64,000 nucleotides of DNA from Verticillium longisporum (taxonomy: Eukaryota > Ascomycota > Sordariomycetes > Glomerellales > Plectosphaerellaceae). The translations under genes were made by a program, and so were the position numbers. This document shows, piece by piece, positions 1 through 12,798 of the stretch. How positions within the stretch are numbered: the first letter of the stretch is position 1; each line of letters opens with the position of its first letter. The stretch lies in contig JAETXT010000006.1 of the NCBI GenBank assembly GCA_019188255.1, positions 5,580,001 to 5,644,000 of the forward strand, in the 5' to 3' direction. The notes beneath the pieces are model-generated. The model was not told where the DNA came from. It searched no databases and saw only the letters and a program-made list of their open reading frames with translations.

Positions 1-3000
1 GGGTCGGATGTCTTCGTTGCCCGGCGGGAGATCATCAGGGTCCTCTTATAGTAAAAGACAAACGGAAAGGCGGAAATCTCGCAGCAGCCTGATCTGACAT
101 ACAGTTCCGGGCGTGGGGCTTGGCCCGATGGGATGAGGTCAGGATCCTTGCGTGGGGCAACATGTGGGAGAGGTGAGGATTTGCGGTCACAGCCGATCGC
201 CAGGCCTCCTCTGGACCCTCCTCTGGAGGAGGAGTTGCAGAGGACTTACCATAGCGGGAGGTTGCATGTGGGACGAACATGGAGTATCGAGCTTGGGTGG
301 GCCTTCTCTACAAGCTGCTCCAGGCTTGGGGCCCTAGAGACCCTGTCATCACGTTGCATCCAAAGCCTGTAAGCGCCTGGGTCATGGCATTCGATATGAC
401 GCGCTCCGGCGGGGGAGAGTTTGCTGGGTTAAGATTATCAGGATCAAATCATATGATACGCGATGCTGCGAAGCCACGGATCGGCTGACTTGCATTATAC
501 TGGCCCAGCTAGCTACCCAGCTAGCTACCCAGGTCCTCCCGTCAACAAAGCACCAAGACGGGGCCAAAGACATAGTATGTAGGCCATCCCGGACCAGCAA
601 CCAATCGCACGTCGTTCATTCTCAATTCCGGCATTTACATTCGGGGTCGGATTCTATCCCGGCAGTTTCCAGGCGAGGACCACAATCGGGATGCGACTAT
701 AATAAACTTTCCAGCGAACCCGCAATTTGAGCAGACACACACATCAGGCAGGTGGTTCCTTGCATGCAGCTCTCCTCGCACTGATTCTAGGCCCAACGTC
801 ATGTAACCCCCTTTCGATGCAGATTCCTGGCTGACGTACACAGCTTCAAAGTGGTTAGACAGAGACACGTGGGTGGGGCGTTAGGGGGGCTGAGCGAGCG
901 CGCGAGTCTCCCGTCAGGACTGTCTTCCCTGTTCCCTCACCACAACAAACAAGCTTATGAAGAAGACAGGGGGACTTCCTAGACAGCTTATCAAGCAGGT
1001 TTCTGGCATTGGAGGGAGCGCGGGCCGCTTGCGGGTTGGTTGGGCGGCGAAACTGGCAGTCGTCCACACGTTCTTTGTGTGACCTGCCAAGCTGCTTGCT
1101 GTAGGGCGGGGAACATGTGGATTGACAGACAAGAGATGTGACGCATGAACGAATGGAGATCGTCTTAATGTCGCATTTCTTGTCGAAACGAAGTCGGTCT
1201 GGGCATTCTACGCCAGGGATCTCCGCACACGCTCTCAACGTACGGTATCACAGATGGTCGAGCGCGCGAGCAGTGAAGAGCATGCGAGCGACCAACAAGC
1301 ATATGCAAGGCTGAGGTTACCGAGCTCCCTCCTCCTCCGATCTTCAACTGCTTGTAGCTTGTTGCGACTCAGAGCCACGGCAGTGTGCGCGCTCTGAAAA
1401 CCTGGGGTTTGCCGTCCGTGCCGCGTCCCGCCCATCGGCAACAGAGGCTGGCTTGACTCGAAATCGGACATTATACCCTCTGGGTTGATGCTTTCCAGTT
1501 GCCCAAGCCACTAAGCGAGGTAGCCTCTCTTCAATCCGGCAGTCCAGGCGGTAGACCAGGCCAAGCCCGGCACAAGGCCGCGTTGAGAAGGCACTCCATT
1601 GTCGGCTTGATCGGTTTCCCGTCGCGTGTAGCATCCGGCCAGATTCTTGCCCCGACTTGACTTTTTGCGACAACATGGGCCCTCACTGGGATGTAGCCAG
1701 TGTTGTTCAATATGAGCGCGACGAGATATTTACCAGGGCGTTTGAACTTAGTTGTGTCGAGTCAGAAACCGGCTTGGCCATGACTGGGGTACGCATCGGC
1801 CGGACACCTGACTTATCACAAGTTCTGCGATTCCAATCACTTGCCCAAAGCGGCCGCCATCCCCTGTTCATGGGCTGTTTGTCATGGCATCCTCGAGAGA
1901 CAACCTCGACATGTTCGGCCTTGTCACCAACGGATTGGCTGCTCACAGATACTGCAAAGCGCTGCCAAGCACCAAAATCCCCCAATGTCCCAAGAAATCA
2001 GATATGCGTGCAGGTGCGACGCAGGTCGCCACCCCGAAATAGAAGTCCTGGCGTCTTGGCATGGACGAGGAAAAACACAAATACCCGTCTCTGTGTCGGT
2101 GAGCGCGGAGGAAACGCTCAGACTCACCGTGCTACAGCGCTTAATGGTCGCAGGTGATTGGGATCACGATACAAATCACAACATGATAACATCCAACGGA
2201 CAAGACGTAGATCTCTGGTCTGTTCCTGAAATAAATCCTGCATTCAGACTATCGGGCTTTATCGTATGATGGCCAAGCTCTTGGTGGCGTCCACGCGCGG
2301 CGTCCATCCTAGCCTCGCAACGCCGGCCGCATCAATCCAGGCCATGTCAACCTCAACCTAAATCCAACTGCACGGCTCGCCAGTTCCAAGCGACGCCTGC
2401 AGCTTACCATGCACTTGCCACGCAATCTGCGAGGATGCAAATCTGCGCATGCAGTCATGCAGCGAACCCCCTCTTTCGGAAGAGATTGCAAATTCACCAA
2501 CTGGGCCAGGTGCACGGCGGCGCCCGCTAGCAAAATACTTGCCAAGCACCGTCGGTTTCTGTTCAAGGTCCACGACGTCGCGCGACAACATGGGCATGAA
2601 TACATGGCCCATGGGAAGGTCATGACAAGAACGTCCTCGTCAAGAGGGTTCCGTTCCCATTTGAGAGCCCCAACGGCCACGAACAGCATGGCTACTTCGG
2701 CGCCGACTCGACGTCGGTCATCAAGGTCAAAGTCACGATCCTCGGTCTCTCGCGGACCCGAGTTGGTTTCGAATAGGGAGTAGGCGTCGCTTCCGAACGC
2801 TTCCACACGAACAGCATAAGGTAGCTATCGAAACCATTCTTCACTGCTTTCGTTCATGACAGCTAGCTGATACACGTCCAGACTGCCCACAAATCCCGAC
2901 TCGCCATGACAAGCTGCTTGCCTGGAAAGAAGACGACGAAACCCGCAACGATGACACCGAAACAGCCATATATTCCCTTACGTACAGGTCCAGAACGCAT

Positions 3001-3057
3001 TATATCCAAGGCATCAGCAGAAAAGCTCGGAACGTAGATGCTCCACCCTCCCAACCT
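1..3057. other. Intergenic, no supported gene
   Basis: No reading frame here has a recognisable domain, convincing codon use or a consistent intron structure. A short stretch around 2630-2760 on the + strand reads with C/G-ending codons for about 45 residues before a stop. It could be a worn gene relic, but I cannot name it. Confidence 0.5.
504..532. repeat. Short tandem repeat, 12-bp unit
   Basis: The unit CCCAGCTAGCTA occurs about 2.4 times in a row. Each unit contains the self-complementary AGCTAGCT core. No function is evident. Confidence 0.7.
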
Positions 3058-3869
3058 CTACTCCTCGCCAGTGGCGTACTCGCCCGCCGCAATCTTCTTG
3101 CTCAGAGCCACGTCTTTCTCAAAGTAGTGGCGGAGGTCCTTGCGCTTCTTCAGCAGCAGGTCGACCACCAGGCGGCCAAAGACCTTTTCGCCGGACGGGT
3201 TGAGGTGCGTCCTGTCTCCGGGCGCCAGGTTGTAGAGGTCAGCGTTGGCCTTTCCGATGGCATTGACATACGCCGTGCTGGCCTTGTTGAGGTCGAGGTA
3301 GTCAATACCGAGGCTCTCGGCGGCGGCGATGGCGGCGGCGCTGTGCTCGTTCAGGTTCTCAATGACGGCGCTCCCGTTGAAAGCGCGGCGCGTCAGAGAG
3401 GTGATGAGGATCTGGTATCGCACAGGTCAGTACGGGAGGTCATGTCAAAAATCTGGCATGGGCGGAGACTGACGGGTGTGCCGCCGGCAGCGATGACCTC
3501 TTCGGCGAGGGCCACGAGGTTGGCCTGGAACTGCTCCAGAGAGATACCCGAGGCGGCCTTCTGGTCGTTGTGGCCGAACTGGATGGTGACAATGGGGGAG
3601 TGGGTGTTGACGTTCTCCTGGACGGCGGTGATGGTCGTGTTCCAACGGCCATCCGCCCTGAACGAGGCGGTCGTCGCGCCGCTCTTGGCGGGGTTGATGC
3701 CGTCTGCGGGGGCCTTCACGTAAGACAGGAAGCCGTCGCCCCAGCCTCCGGCGACGGCCACTGTCGAGTCACCAGTGAGGACAAAGTAAGGAGGCTTGGC
3801 CGCCTTTTTCGGCCTGGCATCGACGGGCGCCAGGGCGGTGAGTGCAAGGATGAGGCTGAGGAACTTCAT
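3058..3869 (-). CDS. Rhamnogalacturonan acetylesterase-like SGNH hydrolase (CE12 type)
   Basis: Secreted esterase predicted to remove acetyl groups from the rhamnogalacturonan I backbone of pectin. Two exons (3869-3474 and 3411-3058) are joined across a 62-bp intron (3473-3412, GTCAGT...CCAG), giving 249 residues, close to the family length. Residues 1-18 form a signal peptide. The SGNH blocks are all present: GDST (nucleophile Ser35), GHND around residues 99-102, and GDRTHLNP with catalytic Asp198 and His201. The intron falls right after GGTP, and the protein resumes with ILITSLTRR, so the join is well supported. The gene stands alone; the nearest neighbour is a CAP protein 2 kb away on the same strand. 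A TATAAG motif lies about 113 bp upstream of the start. Substrate is inferred from family resemblance; other small acetylesterases share this fold. Confidence 0.9.
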
Positions 3870-5847
3870 GGTGACGGGCGCTGACGCGGGGCAGTGTACC
3901 GGCTGTGTGGGCTTGTCTCTTGGTAGTGGAGTGCGTGGAGGCCTAACATCACGATCCTCCGTTTGCAGCCGCGTGGCACGCCTTATATGTCCTGTAAATC
4001 GCTATTCCCACGTGTTGGGGACATCATCGTCTCTTTGAATCACGTATGCGTAAGAGCTCGCTCTCTGCTCTCCCGCCACGATGCCTTGGGGCCGAGTGGC
4101 ATCTCTGACGTGCTCAAGCAGAGGAACTTCCACGAATCAAGGATTCATCGCAGCGTGGCGGGCCCTCGCCGGGGGGTGCAGCAAGCTTCATGGGGATCCG
4201 GGGTAAAGCACAAACTTAACTCATTTTGCTCATCGGAGCCGAAGAGTCGACATGGCCCTCGTCTGACCATCTGGCCACCCAGATGGGTATTTGCTGTCCG
4301 CAATCTCGGCAAAGATGCCTAGCGACGGACGAGGGGAAGCGCGAATACATGAATCGATCATCTAAAAGCACAGTTAGGCGGTCCAGTGGAAGTACAAATT
4401 GCGGGGGAAGCCGTCCCAAAATGCCTTCTCACAGCTCTCCCCTCAACTACAAGCGCTTTGAAATGGCTGTGATCAGCACGACAGATGGCCCCTCGGCAGA
4501 TCTTCTTAGCGAAGGCCGAATCCCCAATCGGCGCTGCGGAGCCGATTGAATTGGGGAGCTTTCGTAGGCTTGGAGACGGCAAAGGCGCAGGTACCCTTGA
4601 TTCCTTTGCGTCCAAGTGTCAACGAATGCCGAGCACCCTGTGCAGCCCAGGCGGCATTGACGATGGGGGCCAGGCTTGGCTCTGATGCTTCCCCAGCCCA
4701 CAGTCTGCCCTAGCATGACAAGCTGTCGCGTGCCCTGGTTTGTGTTCCGACCTTACATCTCCCCGCACAGCTTCGCAAGAACCTAAACTCAAAGCGCAGT
4801 GCAACGGATCGAACAGGAAGGTTGCAATGTGAATGAGCGAATGGACGACTTGGCAAGGGACGCAAGTCAAGGGTGATGGCAATGATGTCCACACACTCCA
4901 ACCGAGCGGGGCGACAAGGCCATCCTGTTGGGCCGAGGTTCGTGTTCGGTTTCTGGCGTCCTGTCTTCTATGAACCGGCCGGAAGCAAAGTACCTCCGAC
5001 AAGAATCATGTTCCTAAAGAAAATCGTCTCTGACATAATCGGCAGTGGTGAAGTGGTCATATCCTCTCGCGCCATATGCAGACACGGAGAAGAGTCCCCT
5101 CAAAGCTTCCTTGTTTATATGCGCGCAAACTCACTCGCCGAGCTCTACGTCAACGCGCCACCGCTGGAGGCCTTTAGTACCACTTCAATAAGCTACGCGG
5201 CGTCGCCCAATCGACCCCTCAAATTCTCCTTGACAACCTTGCCTCGGCTCCAAGAAAGAGCTTAGTGTCGCATTGGAGGTGTTTGCCCCTCAAAGCCCTC
5301 TGTCCAGGTGTAGTACGAGCGCTCCCAGAACGATCTCGCACAAAGACCATAGCTTCTACAATCATGTAACGGCAACCCAATTGGCCTAGTCACATTCCCT
5401 ATGAAGAACGAGGAAATGCTGTACTTTCAATTAGAAACGTACGACTAGACACACAACCACGATGCTGCCGCAGCCGTAACAGTAGTCCCATTTCAGGCTG
5501 ATGATTGTCACCTGTGTCGTCACAAAACATGAACGTTGTCTGTTGATCATCCCTCCTTGCAACGTTTTGAAAGGTCCTGTGGGTGAAATCAAGTAGTCCA
5601 CATTGCCGCAAATCATATGGCGCCTTGCTAGAGATTGACCCGGGCCTTCCGTTGGTACATATTGCATTGCTGCTAAACAAAGTTTTCTAAGCGAGTGTCA
5701 AGTTGCCCATCAATCCAAGTCCGGCGATCCCATCTCAGCTGTGGCTGAGCCAAACTCCAACATTCGCAGTCGAATCACACAACTATAATACAAGTTTAAA
5801 TCAGACCCGTTGCACAGGTTGCACATGGCGTTCCGGACGGGGAACCA
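3870..5847. other. Intergenic, no supported gene
   Basis: About 2 kb separating the acetylesterase from the CAP gene. It contains the acetylesterase promoter. Several short open frames on both strands have no recognisable features. Confidence 0.5.
3982..3987 (-). promoter_or_regulatory. Putative TATA box of the acetylesterase gene
   Basis: TATAAG on the minus strand, about 113 bp upstream of the ATG at 3869. Position and sequence fit a fungal core promoter; unproven. Confidence 0.4.
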
Positions 5848-6444
5848 CTAGATCTTCTTGGGTGGCTTGTATGTGCCGATCTTGACGCCATCCTTAAAGC
5901 GACCGATGATATTGCCGCGAGGGAAGTATTCGCAAGCGAGGTACCAGCCTTTGATACCAGCGCCGCTGGTGCAGTACTTCCTGGCGCATCCGATCTTTTG
6001 GGTGTCTCTCCAGACCATCTGGGTGAAATGCCCGGTGGCTGGGGAGAAGACAGCCTTCTGAAAGTCATACTTGGCACGCTCATCGCCCCAAGCTTTGGCG
6101 GCTGCGGTGGGTGTTCCGTATCCAATGGCCAGATTCTCTCCGTACGGGCCACCGGAGTGGGCGAAGGGAGGGCACTGGTTCTTACCCGTGCCCTTGCTGT
6201 CGAGATATTTTTTGGCGGCCGTGGCCAGAGTGGCGTCCCATTTGAGGTCGACGCCCCATTTCAGAGGGGCGCCTTGGTGTTGGCGACGGTATTGGTTGTG
6301 TGTTGTGAGAATGGCAGCGTTGAACTGGCTGTCCGACACCCACTCGGGCCGAGTCGTGATGTCGGTCTGGCGGGTGTCAACGGCTGCTGCGTTACAGACC
6401 TGGAGGCCGGCTGCCAGGGTCAACAGAAACCTGGTGATCTGCAT
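5848..6444 (-). CDS. Secreted CAP-superfamily (PR-1/SCP-like) protein
   Basis: Intronless, 198 residues. An N-terminal signal peptide (about residues 1-20, ending CNAAA) is followed by a CAP domain at about 42-185. Family signatures are visible: THNQYRRQHQGAPL near residue 48, HSGGPYGENLA (His96, Glu103), GHFTQMVWRDTQKIGCA (His139), and WYLACEYFPRGNI near the end. These supply the His/Glu cavity residues typical of CAP proteins. Fungal members include Pry-type sterol/lipid-binding export proteins and secreted virulence-associated proteins; which role applies here cannot be read from sequence. There is no long Ser/Thr-rich region ahead of the domain, unlike yeast Pry1. A TATATA element lies about 130 bp upstream. 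The gene is isolated. Confidence 0.92.
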   Translation of the reverse strand: MQITRFLLTLAAGLQVCNAAAVDTRQTDITTRPEWVSDSQFNAAILTTHNQYRRQHQGAPLKWGVDLKWDATLATAAKKYLDSKGTGKNQCPPFAHSGGPYGENLAIGYGTPTAAAKAWGDERAKYDFQKAVFSPATGHFTQMVWRDTQKIGCARKYCTSGAGIKGWYLACEYFPRGNIIGRFKDGVKIGTYKPPKKI

Positions 6445-8780
6445 CTTGATGGTTTTGTTTCTGTGGAATTGTATGTACGATCGTATGCAAGTGTAAAGTA
6501 TGTAGGGTAGTAAATGAGAAAGTCTGCTGGGTTATTGAGGAACAGGACATTCTTCCGACGAGGTGCTGCGTCAATATATAAGCCATCTAGTATGTGAGGG
6601 ATTCTGTCAGGCACGTTTCGTAATGTCTAGGACCCCAGGGTGGAGTGGGATCGAGACTCGTGGCGGCTGAATCACATTCCTGCAAACGGATTGCGGGGAC
6701 CCTGAACAACAACTGGAGCAGTAGTTCCATGGCGGCGTTTCCTCAACACTTCTCAACCATGCTATTGTCTAAAGCGAACGGGTTGACATTATGACGCGCG
6801 GGGCGGTGACCTTCCCGTGCCATCTGGATCATCCTTCAACTTCATGAGGGCCATGGGTTCTGTGACTCCGAAGCCACAGCATCACTTTGTCGATCATGAA
6901 CCCAAATATGCTCCTTTCAGTAAGACGTTTTGACGAGTTGCAGTTTCAATGACCCAGCTGACGTTGTGTACCGACCTCATCGCATACATCAAAGTAGTTG
7001 GACATGACAAAGTGGGTAACTCAATGACGACGAGGTAGGACGCTTCGAGACCGGCTCGAAGCTTATGATGATATCTTCCCTGGTCGGAACAATTGTCATT
7101 AGTACCTTACTGATCCAGAAATGACAAAGTACCATACTCTATTGCGGCCTGGATTCGACAGCTTACCATGTACCGACAAGGTTCACCGAAGCGACACAAG
7201 TGTATCTAACCTGAATCCACTTCGTCGCGCCAGAGCTCGTGTGACGATGCAATGTCTGTCCTCAAATAGGTTTTGCTTCAGTTCTCAGCAAATACTCTGC
7301 ATTGTGACACACGAGAGTACTTACCTACATCCCATTGTTGGCCGCCACGAGGAAACATCCTGAGTGGGACTATCTTCCCCAATTCGATGTCATGCACGCG
7401 TCTCAACGGTGCAAAATGGTAACGAATTTGACAGCCTCTAGTTTCCGCCGTGTCAGAGTGTCTTACACGTGGTGGCGAAATCTAGAATCCTGTTCCTGAT
7501 GGGGGTCCAGGATGAGTGTCATGGACTCCTGATTCCTTCACTTCGTGACATGGCCGTTTTCATCTGTTTATTACGCATGTCCTAGAACAAGCTCTGGCGT
7601 GGCTGGCTAGATCTCGTTTTATTCATCGAACCTGGACCGCGTCTTTTTCAGACACGCTATCTTCATGCTCGCGTGCCGGTTCTGGCGTAGCATGTCAGTC
7701 CACCACGCTAAGGCGAGGAAGGTAAGTAGTTACATTCCTGCGATTTCGGTTCTGCCTACTAGCTTTGCCCCAGCTTCATTTGTAGGTCCTTGTGAGCATA
7801 TGCCGTCGCGAATCTGTTGGTACCACGGATTTATTTCTCCGTTCGCCTATCGCAGGCATTGAAGAGGCCGGACTGTGGTCCGGGATTGGCCACCAAGACC
7901 ACCTCGCTTCGCCGGCCGGTCAGTCGGCGCTTGGCACTATTAGTCGCTACGGGTGCTCCGAGAGGAAGTGGGCCGATTGCTTAGAGAGGGCAATCGGTTG
8001 TCTCTCAGGGAGATGAGGCAAATGCTGCAGCTGCTGAGCTGTTCCCTCACAATTACTATAAACAATTATCGTGATGTCAAAACATCAACATCCCCCTCGA
8101 CCTCGAGTCGCCAGCCGTTGACCCAAGGGGGACTCGTCGCATGGTGATACAATCCTTCTGTCCCAGGGTCTTCCCAGGGCGCCTCTTCATCACAAGGCTT
8201 TCCCTTGGCGCGCGCTGTGGCTTGTGACGCCCGTCACATTCCCAGACGTCACTCCAAATCGAGCCTAGCAGACACTGCCACAGTGCCAAGGCCCGTTCCT
8301 TTGCGTTTTCCCCCGCAGTCATCAACATGTCGTTGGACACGTTCTTGAGCAGAGGACGGGCACGTCATAGACCTCAACTCTGGTTATACAACAATCCCTT
8401 CTATGCCACGAGTCTCGCATGCAAAGATTGTCTCGGATCACTGCCAACCCGTTCCTTCAGTGTGCTGGGACGTCGATCACATCCTCGTTAACGTCACCGC
8501 TGGCAGCAATCCTTCAGCTGTCCTCTCCAGTAGTCAGGCCTCATACGTTGCCTTGACGGGCCGTGAGGTTCAAGCGGTGATACAGCCCACTCCCCGGTGC
8601 TGCAAGGCGAGACGTCTTCTTGAAACTCCGTTGGGCGACCACACCTTATTCACGGCACGTCAACGACGGCTGTCACATTCTGACCTTCGGCAGTTGCCGT
8701 TGAGCGCCTGAACGAAGCCTCAAACAGCGCCAAAGCTCATCTTCAGAACGCCCCAGAACGCCGAATCGCAGACACTGAAC
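6445..8780. other. Intergenic, no supported gene
   Basis: About 2.3 kb between the CAP gene (leaving to the left) and the Zn2Cys6 regulator (leaving to the right). It presumably holds both promoters. No frame here has recognisable domains. Confidence 0.5.
6574..6581 (-). promoter_or_regulatory. Putative TATA box of the CAP gene
   Basis: An AT-only stretch read as TATATATT on the minus strand, about 130 bp upstream of the start codon at 6444. Confidence 0.4.
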
Positions 8781-10690
8781 ATGGTCGGCGTCCCTGGGAG
8801 GTCCAAAGGATGCAATACCTGCCGCAGTCGAAAAAAAGGTGTAAGTCCGGTATGGAGACGCACACGCTATGGCACTCGCTAGAAGGCTCTCATCGCCTGG
8901 TCTGACTCGTTATGCGACCCACGTCCAACCGACCTGTGGGCGACATCCCATCCCCATCGCCGTCCTTGAGGGTCCCTACATCCGCCAAGGCGCAGCTGAC
9001 TGACTCTCATGCAGTGCGATCAACAGCGACCCGTTTGCGGCCAGTGTCTCAAATCGCGCGTTGTATGTACAGGCTACGAACGTCAACGGGTCTTCATCAA
9101 CGCTAGCGGACCGGTGGCCGGCCAGGCCTTGTCTGTCTCACGGGCGTCTCCGCCCGTCCATGATGTCTCGCTGCACCCCGATCTCGCGCGCTCGGCGTAC
9201 GAGGTCAAGTATCTTGATCTCTTCTGGCATGCGTACCTCCCCAGCGGCAAAGCCTTTACCCCGTATGCATCGGGATACTCGATCGGCGGCTGGACCGCTG
9301 TCGCTCGCGATCTGTTTCACACGGACGGCGCGCTGAGGAAAGCACTCCTCGCAATGTGTCTTGGGACGCTCGGTGGTAATGGTGGCGAGCCGTGGATGGT
9401 GAAGGAGGGCTTGAGGTCCTACACGCTGGCGTTAGGCCAGATGACTATTGGACTACGATCGCCAGAAAAGAGGAGCTCGGATGCCTTTCTGGTTGCGTCG
9501 AGGTTAATGGGCCTGTATGAGGTAGTCGATGCGATTTCCCAACGTCCCCCTGCTGGGACCTTATTCCCGTTTCGGCGTTCAAAGAGCTAACCATCCTTTA
9601 GATTCTGTACGGTGGCGATGATCACGCGAAGAAGATATCACAAGCAGGAAGCTGGCAGAGTCACAACCTGGGTGAAGTGGCGCTCATCACGTCACGGTCT
9701 CCTGTTGAACATGTTGACGGACATGCTCACCAGCTTTTCGTCGACAGCCGCATGCACCTTGTAAGTGCTCTTCGGCCGCATGATGATGGATGAAATCCGA
9801 TTGCTGAATTCCGCCAGATCATCACCGCCATCAAGCTCCGGAAGCGCAACTTCCTCAGCTCTCCCGAGTGGAAGACAATCCCGTGGACGAATGCGGCCAA
9901 GCTGCCCAAAGACCTACTTCTGGACATCTTCGTGGATATCCCCGGCCTTCTGGAGGACCTTGATGCCCTTGCGCTGTGTGACGATGCGGCGTCGAGACCA
10001 TTGCTCTACGCACGGCTGGTTGCCGATTGCTGGCGTACAGACGAGAGATTGGTCTCTTGGTTCGAGGAGCAAAGCCCCCGAGCCCATCTCGAAGCCATCA
10101 AGGAACGTGAATACAAGGAACCCACCCCAGAAGACACGGCGGTTGCCATGTCCATGAGCTTGTATTGGACCGCTTGCTTGCTTACGTATTCCACTGTCAT
10201 CCTCGTTCTGACATCCAATCCGACATCTCCGCTAGACGTTACTACCTTACCAGAGCGCATGAACCTCAACTCCTACTGCGCTGCCATTGCCGACATCCTC
10301 GAGATCTTCTTCCAGCCCAGTTCTGGCATCTTCAGCGTGCAACTCGTCCCCCTGCCCCTTGGTATCGCGCTCTCTTACCTCGCGTCAACCCTGAAGCCGG
10401 GCATGCCGCCCCCTCCGGAGCTCAAAAAGCTGCTCAGTTATTTCACGCGGGGCGCAGGTGGGGCCTCTGTCGGAAGCTTCTTGCGAAGTATGATGCTCAA
10501 TGGCATGGGCAAACTAAGCAACGCGTCCAAGTCGGCCAACGCTGACGGATTCGAACGCGCAATCAGCGGTAGGCCTACCCCTGACGACATCAAGTCTGTG
10601 CAGAGTGTATCAGAGGGTTGGGCAAGGTCTGCGCCCCTTCAGCATCCCCCCATCACGTCCGAACGGGCGACTAGCATCGGCGGAACTTAA
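8781..10690 (+). CDS. Zn2Cys6 transcription factor
   Basis: Nuclear regulator with a binuclear zinc cluster. Four exons (8781-8840, 9015-9521, 9602-9760, 9818-10690) with GT-AG introns of 174, 80 and 57 bp keep frame and give 532 residues. The cluster is split by intron 1: Cys11 and Cys14 are in exon 1, and Cys21, Cys28, Cys31 and Cys38 in exon 2, a perfect C-x2-C-x6-C-x6-C-x2-C-x6-C pattern. The start at 8781 is fixed by the cluster lying at the extreme N-terminus. The rest resembles the fungal_trans_2 type seen in many Sordariomycete regulators, with motifs such as YEVKYLDLFWHAYLP and LYEILYGGDDH, the latter created by the second splice. No adjacent biosynthetic gene suggests a target, so the regulated pathway is unknown. 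Confidence 0.88.
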
Positions 10691-12798
10691 ATCTCGAACT
10701 GGACCTCGGCTGGATTACTTATCAACGCATAAGGAGGCTCATGACACGCGCGTCTGTTCGACAAATGAACCTTCCACGATGCACAGCCGACGACTTGTAA
10801 AACAGGACGAAGCGATTATGCGTTGATGTAGTATCATTATATCGGCAACCTCAATCAATGCCGCGAAAAAACGTGTGGTAAAGCCGCGCAACCTGTAGGG
10901 AATTGGTCAGGCTACATGCCTTGCCTTTGAAGGCCCTTCTTGCCCAGCGGTGTTGTATTTCATGAACAGCCCACGCGTTCATGTTCCTCTTTCATATCCA
11001 TACATATGTGATCTCGGATGCAGCAGAGGGTGAGGAACGATGTGTCCCCCCTGGGGACTCAACCTGGCTTCACCACGGCCAGCTAAGGGTATTCCGACTC
11101 CTCGGATTTCACGTTCTGGGTCACAAGCGATTCGTTGTCCTTTCTATGATGGTTGTAAGATGATCCTAAGCACTTCCCTGGCAAGGTCCTGTTTTACTGT
11201 GTTGTATGTAATAGGAGTATGAACGCATATGCCTCAGTCTATGTATCCTGCCAGCAGCCGTGAATCGGCCGTAGACGAGGAAATTTGAATGTAAGGTCGA
11301 TATCCCATGTAACGTGAGTGAAGCGCACAAGCGGCATATGATTGGCGCGACGACTCATCTCATGTTGGGCGTTGTCGTACGGTATTTGACACATTTCCTG
11401 ATTGTAGAGTAAGTGTCGAATGGAAAGACACAAGCAAACCAGAAGCCTAAAGGAATAGCATAAACTGGAAGGACCTCTTCTTGCACGCTTGCACGATTGG
11501 TTCAGCCGACAGAAGACCAATGAACTAGCGTAGGCGTGCTTTTCGGATAGGCAACGAGATTATGTTCTTCTCAAGTGTGACAGGTCATGTTCCAGGCATC
11601 AATCCCAGACCTACAAGTGCTCGCCGGCATTTGAGATGAACTCTAAGTCCTAGGCACGACATCAGACCATGCAGGGACCAACGTACTACAGGTCGATCAT
11701 CCGCGTCGGCCAACAATCCCGGCCTCCTGCCTCTTTCGTCTCCACTCATGCTGTGCTTCTAAATCTGCGCAAGCATTTTGCTTCCGCAATTCAAATCTAT
11801 CCTGTGGAGGCTTTGTAATACGGCAGACGATGCGGCTAACGAGGCCCACAACCGTCTGGACCCTCTCCATTATGGTGGGGTAAAAGCTGCGACAAACTCC
11901 CAAGGGGCCGAGAGAACGCGAAAGTCGAATGATGGTAGGCCCGTTGGCATGTCTAGTCCGCTGGTTACATCGCCAGCCACCCAGCAGGTACAGGCGCCAT
12001 ACGTTTTCGAGACCCAGCAACATCACACTTTGCGACTGGACACCTCGACCCCCCCAGCCTCTAGCCAGTTGGCTCAGTTTCCTGCATCCGTCAACGAACT
12101 ACTTGATGTCTCTGGAAGCTGCTTCATATTATGAAGATGCTGTTTGTGAAACTTGTTGGCGATGTTGGCGCGGAAGAAGGATATTGCGATTGACATCGCA
12201 GTCTGACGACTCTGACCTACTGCATCAACGTCGAACGCCACGCAGACCTCGGCTAGCGTGAACAAAGTGCCGAGAAGCTTGCGTAGGCCATCTTGAAACA
12301 TCGAGCGTTGTGGAACCATTACAGCGATTCGATCCTTGCAATCAAGCTCTTGTGCCGCGGACCTGCGTCGATAGCCACTTTCATTTATTAAGGTTCGAGG
12401 CGATGTCAACAGGGTGGGGATGCTTGTTAGTGTCGTCATGCTGTACCTAGATCGCCTGAGCTGACAGATCTTATCTAAAGATCCGGGAAGTAATGCTGTG
12501 TCGAAAAGCCCGAAGAATGAGAGGCATACATCGACAAACTGCCGAGATTCTCTCAAGCTCAGCATTACGCCGGAAATGATGCGACTTTTTGCACATTCTG
12601 AATTACGACGACAGAGGGGCTTGGCCAAGCCTCATCTTGTCTTTCGGTCGTCTTCAGTGCGTGGACCTCAGCTTATAAAAGAGCCGCCTTCCATCTGTAC
12701 ATGTACACAGTTGAACACATCAAGCAGTCTCATAGCATTAGCCTGAATTCACACCACAAACCGCACTTCACCCAACCTGCTAGCGCAAGACTACAAAC
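10691..12798. other. Intergenic, no supported gene
   Basis: About 2.1 kb. A 184-codon minus-strand frame at 12074-12628 is the longest, but it has no recognisable motif, intron signals or clear codon bias. I do not call it. Confidence 0.45.
12674..12680 (+). promoter_or_regulatory. Putative TATA box of the SnoaL-like gene
   Basis: A TATAAAA heptamer 119 bp upstream of the ATG at 12799. It is the best TATA match in the window by sequence and spacing. Confidence 0.5.

Noticed and set aside
2309..2806. 165-codon minus-strand frame and a 45-residue plus-strand coding-like stretch (about 2630-2760)
   Set aside because: Neither shows a family motif. The plus-strand stretch has good codon use but is bounded by stops; perhaps a relic, not callable.
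12074..12628. 184-codon minus-strand frame upstream of the SnoaL-like gene
   Set aside because: No recognisable family, signal peptide or TM segment; weak codon bias. Cannot be excluded as an exon of an unknown gene.
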